Origin: Lindgomyces ingoldianus
Taxonomy: Eukaryota; Ascomycota; Dothideomycetes; Pleosporales; Lindgomycetaceae
Reading direction: 5' to 3'
Assembly: GCF_010093535.1 (NCBI RefSeq)
Contig: NW_022985179.1
Coordinates: 95,652 to 159,651, forward strand
Length of the DNA stretch: 64,000 bases
Positions within the stretch are counted from its first letter, which is position 1. Each line of letters starts with the position of its first letter. Under the pieces are notes generated by a model. It was given only the letters and a program-made list of their open reading frames with translations. It ran no database searches and was not told where the DNA came from. A program made the translations under genes and the position numbers. Positions 23,216-34,727 of this stretch are shown here, in pieces.

Positions 23216-24732
23216 CTATGTGTTCGCATTTTGTCCCCAAGCTATAGCAGCAACCTGAGCACCACCCAACCCAATCTGAACAAGCGCCAGCACTATACTA
23301 ACAACGCCAAATAGAATGACAGCAAACAGACCCCAAAACCGCGCTGGGTCCCTTCGGTCGCGCCAGAGGCTTGTCCAACCTGTGGGCTGCTGAGTGATCA
23401 CATACTCTTGAAGGTTTACTAGTCTAGCCATAAAAAAAGGAAAATCGATAGAGGCAGAGTACACTGATCGTACGTTGGGAATGTCTAGTTCTTCGTACAC
23501 CATCTGTTTTGACCAATCTTCTTGACAGAGATGAAGTAGTAAGGGATCACTACGTAGCTTGCACTGATCATCAGCAGACATGCGGTCGAAATCTTTTCTA
23601 AAAACTCGTCGAGATGGTTTGTCTTGGCCAAAGAAGAGTCGATATGTAGACATTATCTCCCTTAGGAATGTTCCAGAAGAGGGAATAGGCAACGTGAGAT
23701 AGCCGTTTTCTGCCGATGGGGCAAACATCAAGTCGCTACAATAATCGTGGATAAGTCTAACATATCGTTAGCGGAGAAATTGTGTCAGGTTTTAGCACCG
23801 ACCGGCACAGAAAGGTTTTCTCGGGGTCTCCTCGACACAGTAAAGCGCAGAACGACGGAAACCGAAACAGTTTGAGAGCCCTCTGCTTTCGATCAAATTC
23901 TAGGTGTTCGCCAATAGAATCTACCCAATCTATTTTAATCTCAGCCAGTCTTGTGAGGTTGTAGTAGGATATATGAGCTGCTCGTAAAGCATCTTGTTCA
24001 CTGAAGGCAGCAATATGAGAGCTAAGGTGCGGACGTGAAATCGGTCCGCTTGCGTTCGAGTCGCTCACATTTCCCAGCGTGACGAGAAGCTCGGTTACAG
24101 TCTTCTCCCCTTGTACTTCTATCTCTGACGAAATCCATACTTTGTCCCTAGATGGCCGTGTTGTTACTGACGCCGGATCAATCTGGAACTTGTCCGGAGA
24201 GGGGGTCACCACAGGGCTGAATATCTGGGTGAGAAGGCCAACCGCAATAAAGAGTAGCTGGAGATTGGAGCCTTTTGTCCCTTCACAGTTTGAGATATAA
24301 CCTTCTTCCTGCAGCTCCACGACCATATCTTCCAGTGTGATATTTGATTTGTCACACAGCTGTCTAGCCACATTTGCTAGTATAGAGCAAAAGAGGTCAA
24401 ACTTTGTCCTGGGGGGTGCTGAAATGATGTCCTTTTTCAGATGGTCTGACATTCGATCGAAGGCATTACGAAGGAATCCTACATACCACTTGTAGGGCGC
24501 ATTCGTTGCTTCGTCTATCTCAGATCCACAGATTGCCCGGCCGAGGTCATCGCTGAGATTTTTTGGGCTGACATCTTGTGGTAAAGGGTAAGCGACTGCT
24601 TGATGAACTATTATATTCAAGGGGAGTCTACTAAAACGAACCGTCTAGGTCAATGTCAGTCTCGCTTCCGTTGATGTTCTCCTAACGTATAATTAGCATT
24701 CGCTCCTTGATTTATGCTTTAACACCTACCAT
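23216..24732 (-). CDS. Conserved fungal hypothetical protein with C-terminal membrane anchor (462 aa)
   Basis: Function not recognised. The frame-consistent model has four exons (24732-24730, 24681-24642, 24607-23803, 23756-23216; 1389 nt). The first exon is only the ATG, and the third intron (23757-23802) contains GCTAACG before TTAG. The protein begins MENINGSETDIDLD and has a long soluble body. It ends in WRDRRDPARFW followed by a transmembrane helix (about LFAVILFGVVSIVLALVQIG) and a short tail, a C-terminal layout I recall from uncharacterised Pezizomycotina proteins. The 34-nt intron at 24608-24641 is unusually short. Membrane anchoring with the bulk in the cytoplasm is inferred. Confidence 0.65.
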
Positions 24733-25197
24733 CTTGACAACCAAAGAAATATCTCAAACTAAGGTTTCAATCGCCTATTTCTTCTACGAGATCGTAATGG
24801 AGGAATGAAGTATAGCTTTGAACTTTGTGTAAAGAGTCTCTAGAGTTGAAGGACTTTGCAATCGGAGTGGGAGGAGAACTACCAGAATAAGAGCAGATCA
24901 TTTCATGCTTGATGGGGACGTGGGCGCTTCCCTTGCTTCGTAGCCGCCGAGTTTGTAGTCCTGCGTGCCAGCTATCCTTTGATCTGCGATCGCTCGTATT
25001 TCTGAAACATGGCACATTCCCACACACGACCGGACACTCGACGCCACATCTTCACAGTAGAACATTGGAAACCAATTCAGCGCGGGGGGCTTGTTCGCAC
25101 GGCTCACCGAAGTCCAACCATGCAAAAGGATGCATCTTTTGCAGAGACCCGAACAAGCCTTCTGACACCCCACTCAGCCATTCTTCGTCAGATAACA
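24733..25197. promoter_or_regulatory. Divergent intergenic region
   Basis: 465 bp separate the membrane-protein gene (minus) from the flavin monooxygenase gene (plus). The monooxygenase frame is open upstream to 25009, but the Rossmann motif sits at the right distance only from the Met at 25198. No named regulatory site seen. Confidence 0.4.
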
Positions 25198-26846
25198 ATG
25201 GATACACGATCAGTAGCGCCTAAGGTGCTCATCGCAATTATCGGTGCAGGTCTCTCTGGTATTGCGATGGCAGTGCAGCTGAAACGCAAACTCGGAATAA
25301 ATGACTTCGTCATATACGACCAAGCCTCGAGCATTGGCGGTACCTGGCAGGCAAACAAATGTGAGCGTTAAAGCAAACCCTTAAAATGTTCGTACATGTA
25401 TTCATTCCAATAGACCCAGGTTGTGCTGTGGATGTCCCAGGGCCGGCTTACAGCTTTTCCTTTGCCCCAAATCCCAAATATACCAAATGGTTCCCAAGTC
25501 AGAAAGATATCCTAGATTACATCAACGGCGTTGCCAAATCATACGGGATAAATCATCATGTGAGCCTAGGAACATGTCTTGCGAAAGGATATTGGGATGA
25601 AGCCAAACGATCTTGGTTGTTGAAGCTTAAAAATCTACAGACTGGGGAGAGCTTCACCCAAGAATGTTCAATTCTGATCTCCGCAACGGGAAACTTGTCG
25701 CAACCGCACCATGGAAGGATTAGTGATATGGAAATTTTCCGCGGGAGAGTAGTGCACACTAGCGAGTGGAACGAAAGTGTGGACTTGGATGGCAAAAGGG
25801 TAGCTGTTGTCGGGAACGGATGTGAGTAGCTCTTTCGTTCACAATACTAGCCTAGGCTAATTTAAAGCAGGTTCGTCGGCCCAGCTGGTTCCCGCCATCG
25901 CCGGAAGATCACATTCGGTATACCAGTTCATGAGAACACCGCAGACGTACGTTCCCAGCATGAATCCAAGAGTTCACCCTCTTCTTAAATTTATATTCGT
26001 TCATGCGCCTTTGCTCCTTTGCTTCTGCCGATGGATTATTCTTATGACGGGGGACTTGCTTTTCCAAGAGTACCGCATAAGCCAGTTTGGGGACAGAGCA
26101 AGGAGGGCATCCGAGAGGAGGAGTCTTGAGTATGTGAAGAAGACTGCGCCCATGGAATACTGGCCTCTGTTGTTGCCATCTTACCCCAAGGGATGTAAAC
26201 GAGTAGTTCGAGATCACGGATACCTGGCATGTTTACGCCAACCTAATGTCCATGTTATCGGGGAAGCGATCGAGTCGTTGTGCGAAACCGGCGCATTCAC
26301 CAAGTCAGGGAAATACTTTCCAGTGGATATCGTTGTGAGTACCTGCGAAACGCTATGCTATCACTGTTTACTGACGCTCTGACTTTGAAGATATTGGCGA
26401 CCGGATTTGATACTTCGCGGCCTCATTTCAAGCTCACTGGGCGAGAAGGAACCACCCTTACCGAGCATTGGGAAGGATTCGGCGCAAAGGAGGCCTATAA
26501 ATCCGTTGCAGTGTCCGGATTCCCAAACTTTTTTATGATCTATGGACCAAACGGTGCCTTCGCGCATACATCGGCCCTCGTGGCCATAGAAGCATCTGTC
26601 AACCTGATTCTCAATGTAGCACAGCCAGTGGTTCAAAAACAAAGGAGCACAGTTGAGATCAGCTTAGAGCGAGAGAGAGCATACTACCAAAGGACAAGGC
26701 AGGGGCTTCGAGACACCATTTGGGAGAATTGCCAGAGTTACTACAAGGACTCGTCGGGGCATAACGTATTCTTGTACCCTTGGAGTGCGGCGTGGTTTTA
26801 TCTTCACATGGCCTTTGAGCGGAGAAGCTCTTGGCAATACTCCTAA
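25198..26846 (+). CDS. Baeyer-Villiger-type flavin monooxygenase (496 aa)
   Basis: FAD/NADPH-dependent monooxygenase of the BVMO/FMO class, inserting oxygen into ketones or hydroxylating other substrates. Four exons (25198-25360, 25414-25821, 25871-26334, 26391-26846) total 1491 nt. The N-terminal FAD site is IIGAGLSG (residues 14-21), then GGTW (47-50). The fingerprint FRGRVVHTSEW lies at about 162-172, matching the BVMO consensus FxGxxxHxxxW. The NADPH Rossmann motif VVGNGCSSAQ follows. ILATGFDTS is the usual ATG motif near the C-terminal third, and IYGPNG matches the typical late motif. The length equals that of short fungal BVMO-like proteins. All key residues are present, so it looks functional; the substrate cannot be told. 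Confidence 0.88.
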
Positions 26847-27320
26847 AAAGTCGAGACAACCGCCGGGGCTATAGGGAAGGACAGTTACGCGAACATGTTT
26901 ATTGTCAACTGGCCTGTAGTACTAAGGTGCCCGTATGTTTCCAGGGAGCGCGAGTGAACGATATCCTTATCGACCTGATGAAACAAAACTGAAGCCGTGG
27001 CAGAGTTGGATCACGAGGAGCCAAGCCGCTATGCCGCAAACCAACTTAGCGCCACTGTAGCTTTCACGGACACAGATCCACCGCCGCCCAAATCCCCCTC
27101 TGATCTTGTTGCCTCTGCATCGCGACTAATTTCTATTCCCGTATATCTCGTGACTCGAATTCAGCTCGCTTGCCCACGCAATTGAACGCGTCAAACCCAG
27201 GCAGCTACCATGGCTTGACAGGCTGCAGCATTCACCCCTCACAGCTATAAACTTGCCCCCATTCCAGTGTTGTACCACTAATCACACATCTCACCACAGC
27301 AATTAGGATATTACGTCATC
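26847..27320. other. Intergenic region
   Basis: About 470 bp between convergently unrelated genes. The last 100 bp before 27321 read like a promoter and leader: a TATAAA near 27245 and CACCACAG/CATC tracts ahead of ATG. No gene seen. Confidence 0.4.
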
Positions 27321-28319
27321 ATGAGTCTGTCTCCAGTCGAGCAACTGCCTCTCGAACTCCTCCAAGACATCTTTCTCCAATCCGGGCCAAACCTCGCGCT
27401 CCCCGCCGCATCCCACCACATCGCCGCCAAGCTCTCCAACGACTACTGCTACCATGCCACATGCACAGAATACCTCACCCAAAATCTCGACTCACGAGTG
27501 GAGCAGTCCCGAGCCCAGACGCGCATCTTCTCATACAAATGGATGACATGGGAATACTTCCAAGCATTCGTGAATAAGACCTACGCGAGTTGCGGGTGTC
27601 TGTGTGGCAAGACACAAGACGAAGGCTGCTTCGACCCCATCTGGCCTCCAGACTTCCAAGATGCAACCAACATGGTCTTCAGCCGAAGCCATCTACCTGC
27701 TCTGTCGTTCATCAAGTGTCGTCTCCCCGTTAAGCTGCTTCATGGACCGTGGGAAAGGTCGAAAATTCACTTCCTTCGATTCTTGCTCTGGACAACCTCC
27801 ATGACGGTGGACTGGGGCAACCACGACGCTCGGAAGCTTGCTCTCGAAGGAAAGAAGCAGGCTATACTTGACCGGAATCTAGAGGTGGTGGAGCTCTTCA
27901 ATCACAATCGTCGGCTTGGCAAGGCCCCTGGCCTCGACATGGTGCGCTTCACCGTTATTCAAGGCGGGTGTGACCGGTCCATTGTCTACGACACCATGTC
28001 CACTGCACGCACTTGGGGTTTGAGGGGAGATGGGTGGAGGGATTTGAAGTTGGATCAGTGGTGCAAGCAGAAGATCGCAGAGGGCGATCCGAAAGGAAAA
28101 TGGCTGAAACTGAAATTAGAAGAACTGAGGACAACCCATGGTCCTGTAGGAATTGCAGAGAATGGAGGCGAGACGGAGCCACGAGCCATCTTTGGTTACA
28201 TGCATCCGAAGTCTGGGGATTATGATAACGTGGAGGGTGATAAGCTAGTCATCACACCACATAAGTGGAATCAGGTAAGCACGTTAGAGTTTCGTACTGC
28301 TCGAACCAGGGACTGGTGA
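27321..28319 (+). CDS. F-box-like protein (332 aa)
   Basis: Starts MSLSPVEQLPLELLQDIFLQSG, a typical F-box opening (LPxELLxxI), followed by an ASHHIAAKLS segment. F-box proteins recruit substrates to SCF ubiquitin ligases through Skp1. The remainder contains a Cys-rich patch (CGCLCGKTQDEGC, about residues 92-104) and many Trp/Leu residues, with no LRR or WD repeats recognised; this architecture matches the expanded single-exon F-box families of Pezizomycotina. A GTAAGC at 28274, after TPHKWNQ, could be a splice donor, so the last 11 residues may be replaced by a downstream exon. Confidence 0.72.
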   Translation: MSLSPVEQLPLELLQDIFLQSGPNLALPAASHHIAAKLSNDYCYHATCTEYLTQNLDSRVEQSRAQTRIFSYKWMTWEYFQAFVNKTYASCGCLCGKTQDEGCFDPIWPPDFQDATNMVFSRSHLPALSFIKCRLPVKLLHGPWERSKIHFLRFLLWTTSMTVDWGNHDARKLALEGKKQAILDRNLEVVELFNHNRRLGKAPGLDMVRFTVIQGGCDRSIVYDTMSTARTWGLRGDGWRDLKLDQWCKQKIAEGDPKGKWLKLKLEELRTTHGPVGIAENGGETEPRAIFGYMHPKSGDYDNVEGDKLVITPHKWNQVSTLEFRTARTRDW

Positions 28320-28497
28320 AATATATACATTTGCCATTGGATTCGGCAGCAAATTGTGGCATGGGGTCAATGAAGGTAAAAAATTTCAATTTCTGCGACT
28401 CTTGGCCAAAGCACCCTTCCTGAGCGATGGCTAGACATCTGGAGATCGAGTTCTAATGGTGTTTCCTTGCAAAATGCTCATATGAGCGGCATTCACC

Positions 28498-29475
28498 TTG
28501 TACCCGACGGATGGCTGGTTGACCGTCTTGAATTGTTGTTCCATGAGTCATGTAACTGATCGGCCTCCACTCAAGATGAGCCTGCATCAGGGTTGGTTCG
28601 AGCACAATCGCGGGTTCTGTATTGGCACGCATTTCGTCGTCGCCCCAGTACGCAACCCATTGGGTCGCCCAGACATTCCATCCTTTCCTGACAAGCCCGT
28701 AGAGGGCTATGTGAGGCACAAGATTAGGGGAAAGACGCGGCGCGCTCGAGTCTGGCGTACTGCGGGCTGGGGTCCTGGAATCCGGCGATATGCGCTTGTT
28801 ATGGATATTCCCGTCTCCTTAAATGGGTTCGTCTTAATCTCTCCCTGACCTCCCTCATTATCTATCTACATAGATCTCAAATCCCACCTTCTCCATGAAC
28901 CTTTGGGCTAACCTCTCTATTTGTTGAAGTTGTGCGCCGAGGGTGGGTTATAATCAGCAGGATATGGGACATTGAGCCGGCCTATTGGAGCCTTCATCAC
29001 CTCATCACATGGAGGGCTGAACGGCCCTATTCTGGTCGGCTACCGGATGGCATCCCTATGGTTCCCGACGTGCCAGTCTATGTTTACATGAGACACGCTT
29101 GGGAAGCCAGGATAACGGGTGGATTTTGGAGTCACCTGGCTCCAAGCAGTCGTCGGTGAAAGGCTATCCAGCGTTTTGATGCTTTCTAGGATTGGTAGGC
29201 GCACCGAGCTGATATTTTTTGCAAAGGGACTTGACTACCGCGGCTGGTTCATAATCAACGGCTTGAAGACCTACGTCCAAGGCATTCACCTGGTTAAATC
29301 ATTCAGCCGGGATTTGGTTCCACCTAGGCATGCCCGGGAGTCTGACTGCTCCTTTCCTTCGCCTGATCCTATAGCTGGTTACACGAGGCGGATGACTATG
29401 ACTCGGGCCCGGAACTATCTCACATGGAGACTCCCCAATATTCTTATGGATGTGCCTGTTTCCATACGAATATAA
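28498..29475 (+). CDS. Hypothetical coding region with three diverged copies of one module
   Basis: Family not recognised. Three plus-strand frames encode related segments: copy 1 (about 28585-28830), copy 2 (about 28935-29135) and copy 3 (about 29235-29475). Each opens with GW plus hydrophobics (HQGWF, RRGWV, YRGWF). A His-hydrophobic strand follows (THFVV, LHHLI, IHLVK), then a Pro-rich turn (PDKPVEGYVRH, PDVPVYVYMRH, PDPIAGYTRR). Copies 1 and 3 end in MDIPVS / MDVPVS. The copies lie in different frames, so introns (for instance after 28826) or frameshifts must join them; I could not fix the boundaries. It could be one repeat protein or a decayed tandem array. Confidence 0.4.
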
Positions 29476-30228
29476 GCATATGACCGTCTCATTCGCTGCC
29501 ACCTCAGCAGAATTGGCTAATTCCGACCTTCAAGCCAACATCTTCTTTCCCCCAAGGACTGCGGGCACCAAAACTGATTCCACGTCAACATCGCAGGAAC
29601 GATCATCAGCGGTATGCACTGTGTCAGGTCATTTTATCTTCGTATGCTAATCACCGACTGCTACAGGGAATCCGACGTACCGTTTACAACGCGGCAACCG
29701 AGACATGGCTCCATTTGACGGGTGACTGTGCTATGACATTGGCGCATGTATATGAACATTGCAGTCTCTCAGAGACCCCTACAGAGATAGCTACTCGGGT
29801 CCAAATCGTCGTCATTTCGCCCAGTGAGCTAGATATATTGACAGTTTCCGGATGTTTTTATGAAGTCGCCAGTTTCTAGAAGATCATGAGTTGCAGCAAA
29901 GATGGCTCAAACTATCCCTGGGCCTCCCTCTTCAGGCTATACATGACATATTTTCACCCTCTAAGGTGGGGGATCCGTCTGGAACGCCAGTTGCGGATTG
30001 GATATTCCTACATCAGAGTTTCCGAAATCTTCTCGGCTGATCCGTTGTGCGGAAAGTGTTCGACATATCCTAGATATGGAGGACCGTGATCTATTCCTGG
30101 TGCCACGCCACGCTCCCGCGGAGAAGTCTCAGGAAACGTCAGAGCCGATTTCTAATAAATTACTCCACTGGCGACAAGTACTGATTCACAATTTTCAGCC
30201 ACTCCTTCGACAGGGCCGGGCATTTTGA
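29476..30228 (+). other. Possible gene remnant, family uncertain
   Basis: A GTATGC...TACAG intron (about 29612-29667) leads into a protein-like frame (RRTVYNAATETWLHLTGDC...). After 29876 another frame reads LQQRWLKLSLGLPLQAIHDI and WIFLHQSFRNLLG, the latter like the LxHxSFRDFL motif at the end of fungal NACHT domains. A stop follows immediately. This could be a decayed NACHT fragment; evidence is thin. Confidence 0.3.
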
Positions 30229-31522
30229 AACCTGTTCGTTACGTAGCCCCTGCTAGAGCCTACGAACAGTTTGAAATTTGACGAAATCGACGGAATTTCT
30301 AACGCGAAGTACGTTTCCGTCGCTTAAGAACAGTGTTAGATACAGAAAGTACGAAGTTTTCGCGACTATTAGAGTCCTCACAGTCGAGTAGAGCAGCCTC
30401 GAGGATGATTAGGCGACATTGCGACTTTATTCGTAGAGTAGGGATATGCGTTTTGCGAACAACCTTACCTTTGTCGAACCCTTTTATGGTCAGCGCGTGC
30501 TAATCAAAGCTCTGTCTGTGTTGAGGAGGTGGAACGCGGTGGTATTAGACCTGCCCCATATTTATCTACGCAGTTGTTATTATTCCTTCCTGAGTTTGTC
30601 GAGTGCTGATATCCACGCATCAGCCACTCCGATCCTCGGGCTGGGAAATTGAGAGATATCGCGCACTAAGATATCCGAGTGCGATGATTGGCGTGAGAGG
30701 GTGGGTCCGGGGTATGAAAAACATGTTAGGAAGGGGGCGATTATGACAAGAGGGGGAATAATGATGTTGCGAATCGCCACGTATGGGCCGTTTCTAAGTG
30801 GTAGACGGGCAGAAGGGTCTTGCTGGCGATGGGTGAACGATTCGATCTTCGGCCCAAACGAGTCGCCAGTGAGTTAGCAGGCTTGTTTTTTCCGAACTAT
30901 GTCTTTTCCGACACTATCCATCACTAGTTTCGACTCTACTGCTAACACAATCGTAGCTAGCCCTTGCGTCGAATACCCGAGTAGGATATCTTATTCCCCC
31001 ACGAAAATACTTGCAAACGCCACAAAAATGTTCTTACACGATCAAAAATTCCATGGATCATTCATTTCCTTTCTATTTCTCGCGCTGATTCCCATTACAG
31101 CCACTCCGGGCTGGAAAACAGTGGGCCACCACCGTGCTAGACCCTGTCGTCTACTGGTACCTAGTGCCTGTCGCGCAAATGCGAGTCCTAGGTACCGTAA
31201 TAATTTTACAGATGGGTTCGACGGAAATGGGTTGAATGGGTTGGTGTTGAGGGTGGATAGATGCGTGGCGGTTTCCGGGGGATAGATGAGATGGGGAGGG
31301 AGGTGGGGAGGATTGAGGTGTTCAACAAATATTGTTTTGGTATTTGTTAATATCGACAGAGATAGTTGGCCAGGATATATCCAGTCTATCCCTCATTCTC
31401 TTTTTCCTTGAATTCTTTCGCCAAATCTCCGTCGGCATTTCCAGAGAAGACATGAAAATCCCGACAATATCCAGTTCAACGAAATTTAGCCTCGGGCAAG
31501 AGATCAAAGCCAATTTAGCTAA
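30229..31522. other. Non-genic region
   Basis: No convincing gene. Short palindromic bits (GTTCGTTACGTAG...CTACGAAC near 30234-30271) and scattered frames without family features. The open frame at 30899-31285 is Ser/Thr/Pro-rich and unsupported. Confidence 0.35.
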
Positions 31523-34500
31523 TCAACTCAGTCTGAACATACTCCTAGTCCACCTATACGCCCTACCAAGCCTCTTTCCAATTTGTCTCGCCTTTACTAA
31601 AGGTATCTTGTGCGTGTGGTGAGGCTCGTGAAACTGAATACTCCTCTCTACATATAATCCGTGGGGCATGAAGTTCGAAGCAGAGGCATGCAACTTCTCA
31701 ACTGAGAAGCCTACTGATATCATCGCATGCAGGAAGTCTCGCCAAAGAACCTCGCCAGGGATATCTAGGCTCAGCGGAGAGTGAAAGAGAGCTTTGAAAA
31801 CCTTATACGCGCGCCTGTCAACTGTGAAGACGGGCTCTTGTTCAACGGCATCCTGGGGAAGGGGCTCGGCAGGCCCTGGGCTATCAACTGTGGTTAAAGG
31901 TTCACCGCGAGTCTTTGGTTTTGGTTTGTCGGCATAGTGACCCTACGGAAAGGACTAGTGATCTCTTTGGAGCGATCGCGATAAACTGGCGAGAACGGTT
32001 GGTAGATATATTCTAATTGCCCTGGGGTCTCTTTGTTCTTCACGGTGTCAACCCACCGAGGTGTTCGCTGAATACTACGTTCTTGCGCAAGTAGATGAGC
32101 GATCATGTCGTGCTGAGAGCTTACTCCCTTCGTTTTGTAATAGCAATCGATGGCGTTCCAAAACTCATCGAGATGAGCTTCAGCTTTGCGCATGGTGTTC
32201 ACATTCTGCTTATTACGTCGCTTGTTGGTTGGGTAGGCGAACTTCCTATCACTAGGGTCTGCCAGCCGGTAGAGATTAGACTGCTCGAACTTAGTGTTCA
32301 GTATTCCGATCCAACCGCTGAAGGTTTGTTTGTAGCTTTGGTGAAGTTCATCCTTCTTAAGATCTATATCATCTTCAATACTGAGAGCCCTGGCTGGTAG
32401 AGGTACAGTTGGTGAAGACTCTCAGAGATCATCGACAGCTGAGAGATTCTGCCCGCGACCCAGGGCGAAACAAGTGCTTTGACTTCCTGGTCGATTTCCA
32501 TCAGTCGTCCTATCTCGTCCGTTACGGTATGCAAGCCAAAGAGAAAGAGTTAGTATTCATTCCAAAGGATCTAGAGCAAGGTCATGAGACGTTTGGTGGG
32601 ATGGTGGGCACTCGGGGGCTTGTAAGAAACCAGCATTCTTGTCGTATGCGGATCCTGTGGCTTTCTCGAGCAGAAAGGTCGTATTGGGGGCGATGGTAGC
32701 ACGCCAATCTGCAGCTGTTGAATGACATCTTTGGACGCAGCTTCGAGTAGGAAGCGAGGGTTTTGGAAGGCGTTCATGTATTCGGGTGGCAAAGCCTGGT
32801 GCAGTCGGATCTGGTCCTTGTACTTCTCCCCAAGAGCCTCGAGAGCGATGACTTGCTTACGGATCTCGTCAAATGTCGCAAATCCGAAGTACGCATGGCC
32901 TATGACGTTTCCCAGAACGCGGTTCCAAAACACAGGACGCCCAGAATCTATAAGGGAAGGATGTTTTTGATCAAATTCATCAACGATCATCTCTTGACGG
33001 TGTTCCACGTAATCTCGCATGACATCGGCGAAATAGTTTGAATCTTCGCGGAGAGCCCACAAGTGATCTTCCATCGTATTTCGCTCAGCAGAAGCAACGC
33101 CCTTTAACCAAGTGAAATCTAGATGCGTAGGGATACGGTAGGGTGCTTCTAGCGCTACAAGGGCGAGGACGTGACGCTAGTGTCCTGTCTGAATAATGGC
33201 TCTGGCTTGGGTTGGACCTCTCTGCTAAACAGAGACTCGGCTGAGATATCGTGTAGAATCTGCTTGCAGCAATTGAGAAGTGTCGCGTATACTGAGAGCC
33301 TTGGCTGGGGCTCAGAGCCTGGGGCGCGGCTCGGGATCTGGAGATAGTATGTTCCGAAGCTCAGTGTATATAAGGAGAGCCTTCAGCTCTCTTAGATAGC
33401 AGAGTCACTTCATCCGATCCTCTGAACAGCTACTGCCAGGCTATCTTATTCTCCACAAGAAGAAATTCCCAAATCCGTTGTTGGATTTCCAATGCCTGAA
33501 GGCCATGGCCAGGATGCATACCAATACCTTTAGTGATACTGTCGAACGTTTTATCATCTTCATCCCAAGACATAAGTTCTCCGTATGTTTGGGCCGTAGT
33601 TCTCCCAAGAAACAACATGGTGTATTCGTTAAGGAAGGCAGGGCTTCCAACGAGGCGTAGTACTGTACGATTGGGCGATTTTGAGGCCTGTACGGGTGAG
33701 ATTTTGTGTACGTTCGTACGACAGGGAGGAGGAGAGGTAGGTGTACGTATCGTAACTATTACAGCTCACGTGATCTGTACAAGTAGTACAATTTAATTAA
33801 AGTACGCTGTACTCTAGTTGAAACAGCTAAGACTATGGGTCTCTAGAGACGCAAGATTAAGGTCTAATTAACAATAAAATAACTAGTTTTCCCTAGTAAC
33901 AAGAGCAGATAGGACTAGATAAGGCCTGTAAGGCGACAAGAGGCGTGGATAGATAACTCTGCAATAGAAAATAGTCTGTAATAGGCATTTTTGAGACGAC
34001 AGACTGCAGGTGGATAGATTAAACCCCTTAGAAAGAGATTTAAGCGCCCGCAGGGCTCCTGCTTGCTAGAGCCCTCCTACCCCTCTAGAACCCCTATACA
34101 AACTTCCTAAAAGGGCAATACGATCCGTACTACGTACCGCACCTAGGGCATTATTAATTGTACGGTACGGCTCACGAACTCGGTACGTTCGTACTGAACA
34201 CGTGACCGTTACAGTTCACTTTGTACGGACCGTAGTACGGCCCGTTGGAAGCCCTGAAGAAAGGCTGGCGTCACAGCTCCAGTTGTCTCACCAAGCGCAG
34301 CAAGTTCGAGGTCAGAATGCACAAACTCATGAGGATACTTGCGACCACGAGAGTTAAGGAAGACGGAAAGCAAGTTAGGTTTGGTGAGGTCTTCCAGATT
34401 GACATACGGCCACATATAAGCTTCCTGGAACTTCGTGGTCATCGAGTGTCGTGCTGGGTTCCCTTGGAGATAGGATTCGACATCAGGGCGGTGTTTCGTC

Positions 34501-34727
34501 GACATGTTTGGCCAAGCATCGAGCAAAATCTGTTCCCTCTTCCCTTTGCTCTTGCTTATCCATCGCTTTCGGATTACCTCTTTGTGTCGCTCGATGATGG
34601 CATTCAGAGTTTGCCAATCCTTCAAGAGCTTTTCGGAGAAGCTGCGTGCCTTCTGTCGTACTTCCTCCAGAAGAGGGAATGAAGGAGGCATGGGCAAGCC
34701 ACTAGGAAGGCCTTGAGGTATGTCCAT
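31523..34727 (-). pseudogene. Conserved fungal protein of unknown function, broken by a MITE and frameshifts
   Basis: Segments read in order on the minus strand. The N-terminus (MDIPQGLPSGLPMPPSFPLL, SEKLLKDWQTLNAIIERH) spans 34727-34257. After the MITE comes MLFLGRTTAQTYGELMSWDE (to about 33450). Next are CCKQILHDISAESLF (about 33270), MEDHLWALRED (33074), HTVTDEIGRLMEIDQEVKAL (about 32500) and MRKAEAHLDEFWNAIDCYYK (about 32200). The C-terminal signature VERSIQFHEPH plus RAYRWTRSMF ends at 31523. This matches my recollection of a large uncharacterised Ascomycete family ending in that motif. Frame is lost at about 33155, 32545, 32385 and 31935, and a segment of about 160 bp (33285-33450) interrupts after EFLL. 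It is clearly a pseudogene unless several boundaries are unrecognised introns. Confidence 0.75.
33639..34256. mobile_element. hAT-like MITE, 618 bp
   Basis: Termini CAGGGCTTCCAACG (33639-33652) and its exact inverse (34243-34256), extended by imperfectly matching GTAGTAC-type bases. Flanks are AAGGAAGG (33631-33638) and AAGAAAGG (34257-34264), an 8-bp target duplication with one G-to-A difference. No coding capacity; interior mildly AT-biased with several TACGTACG-type subterminal motifs. It splits the pseudogene described above. Confidence 0.78.
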
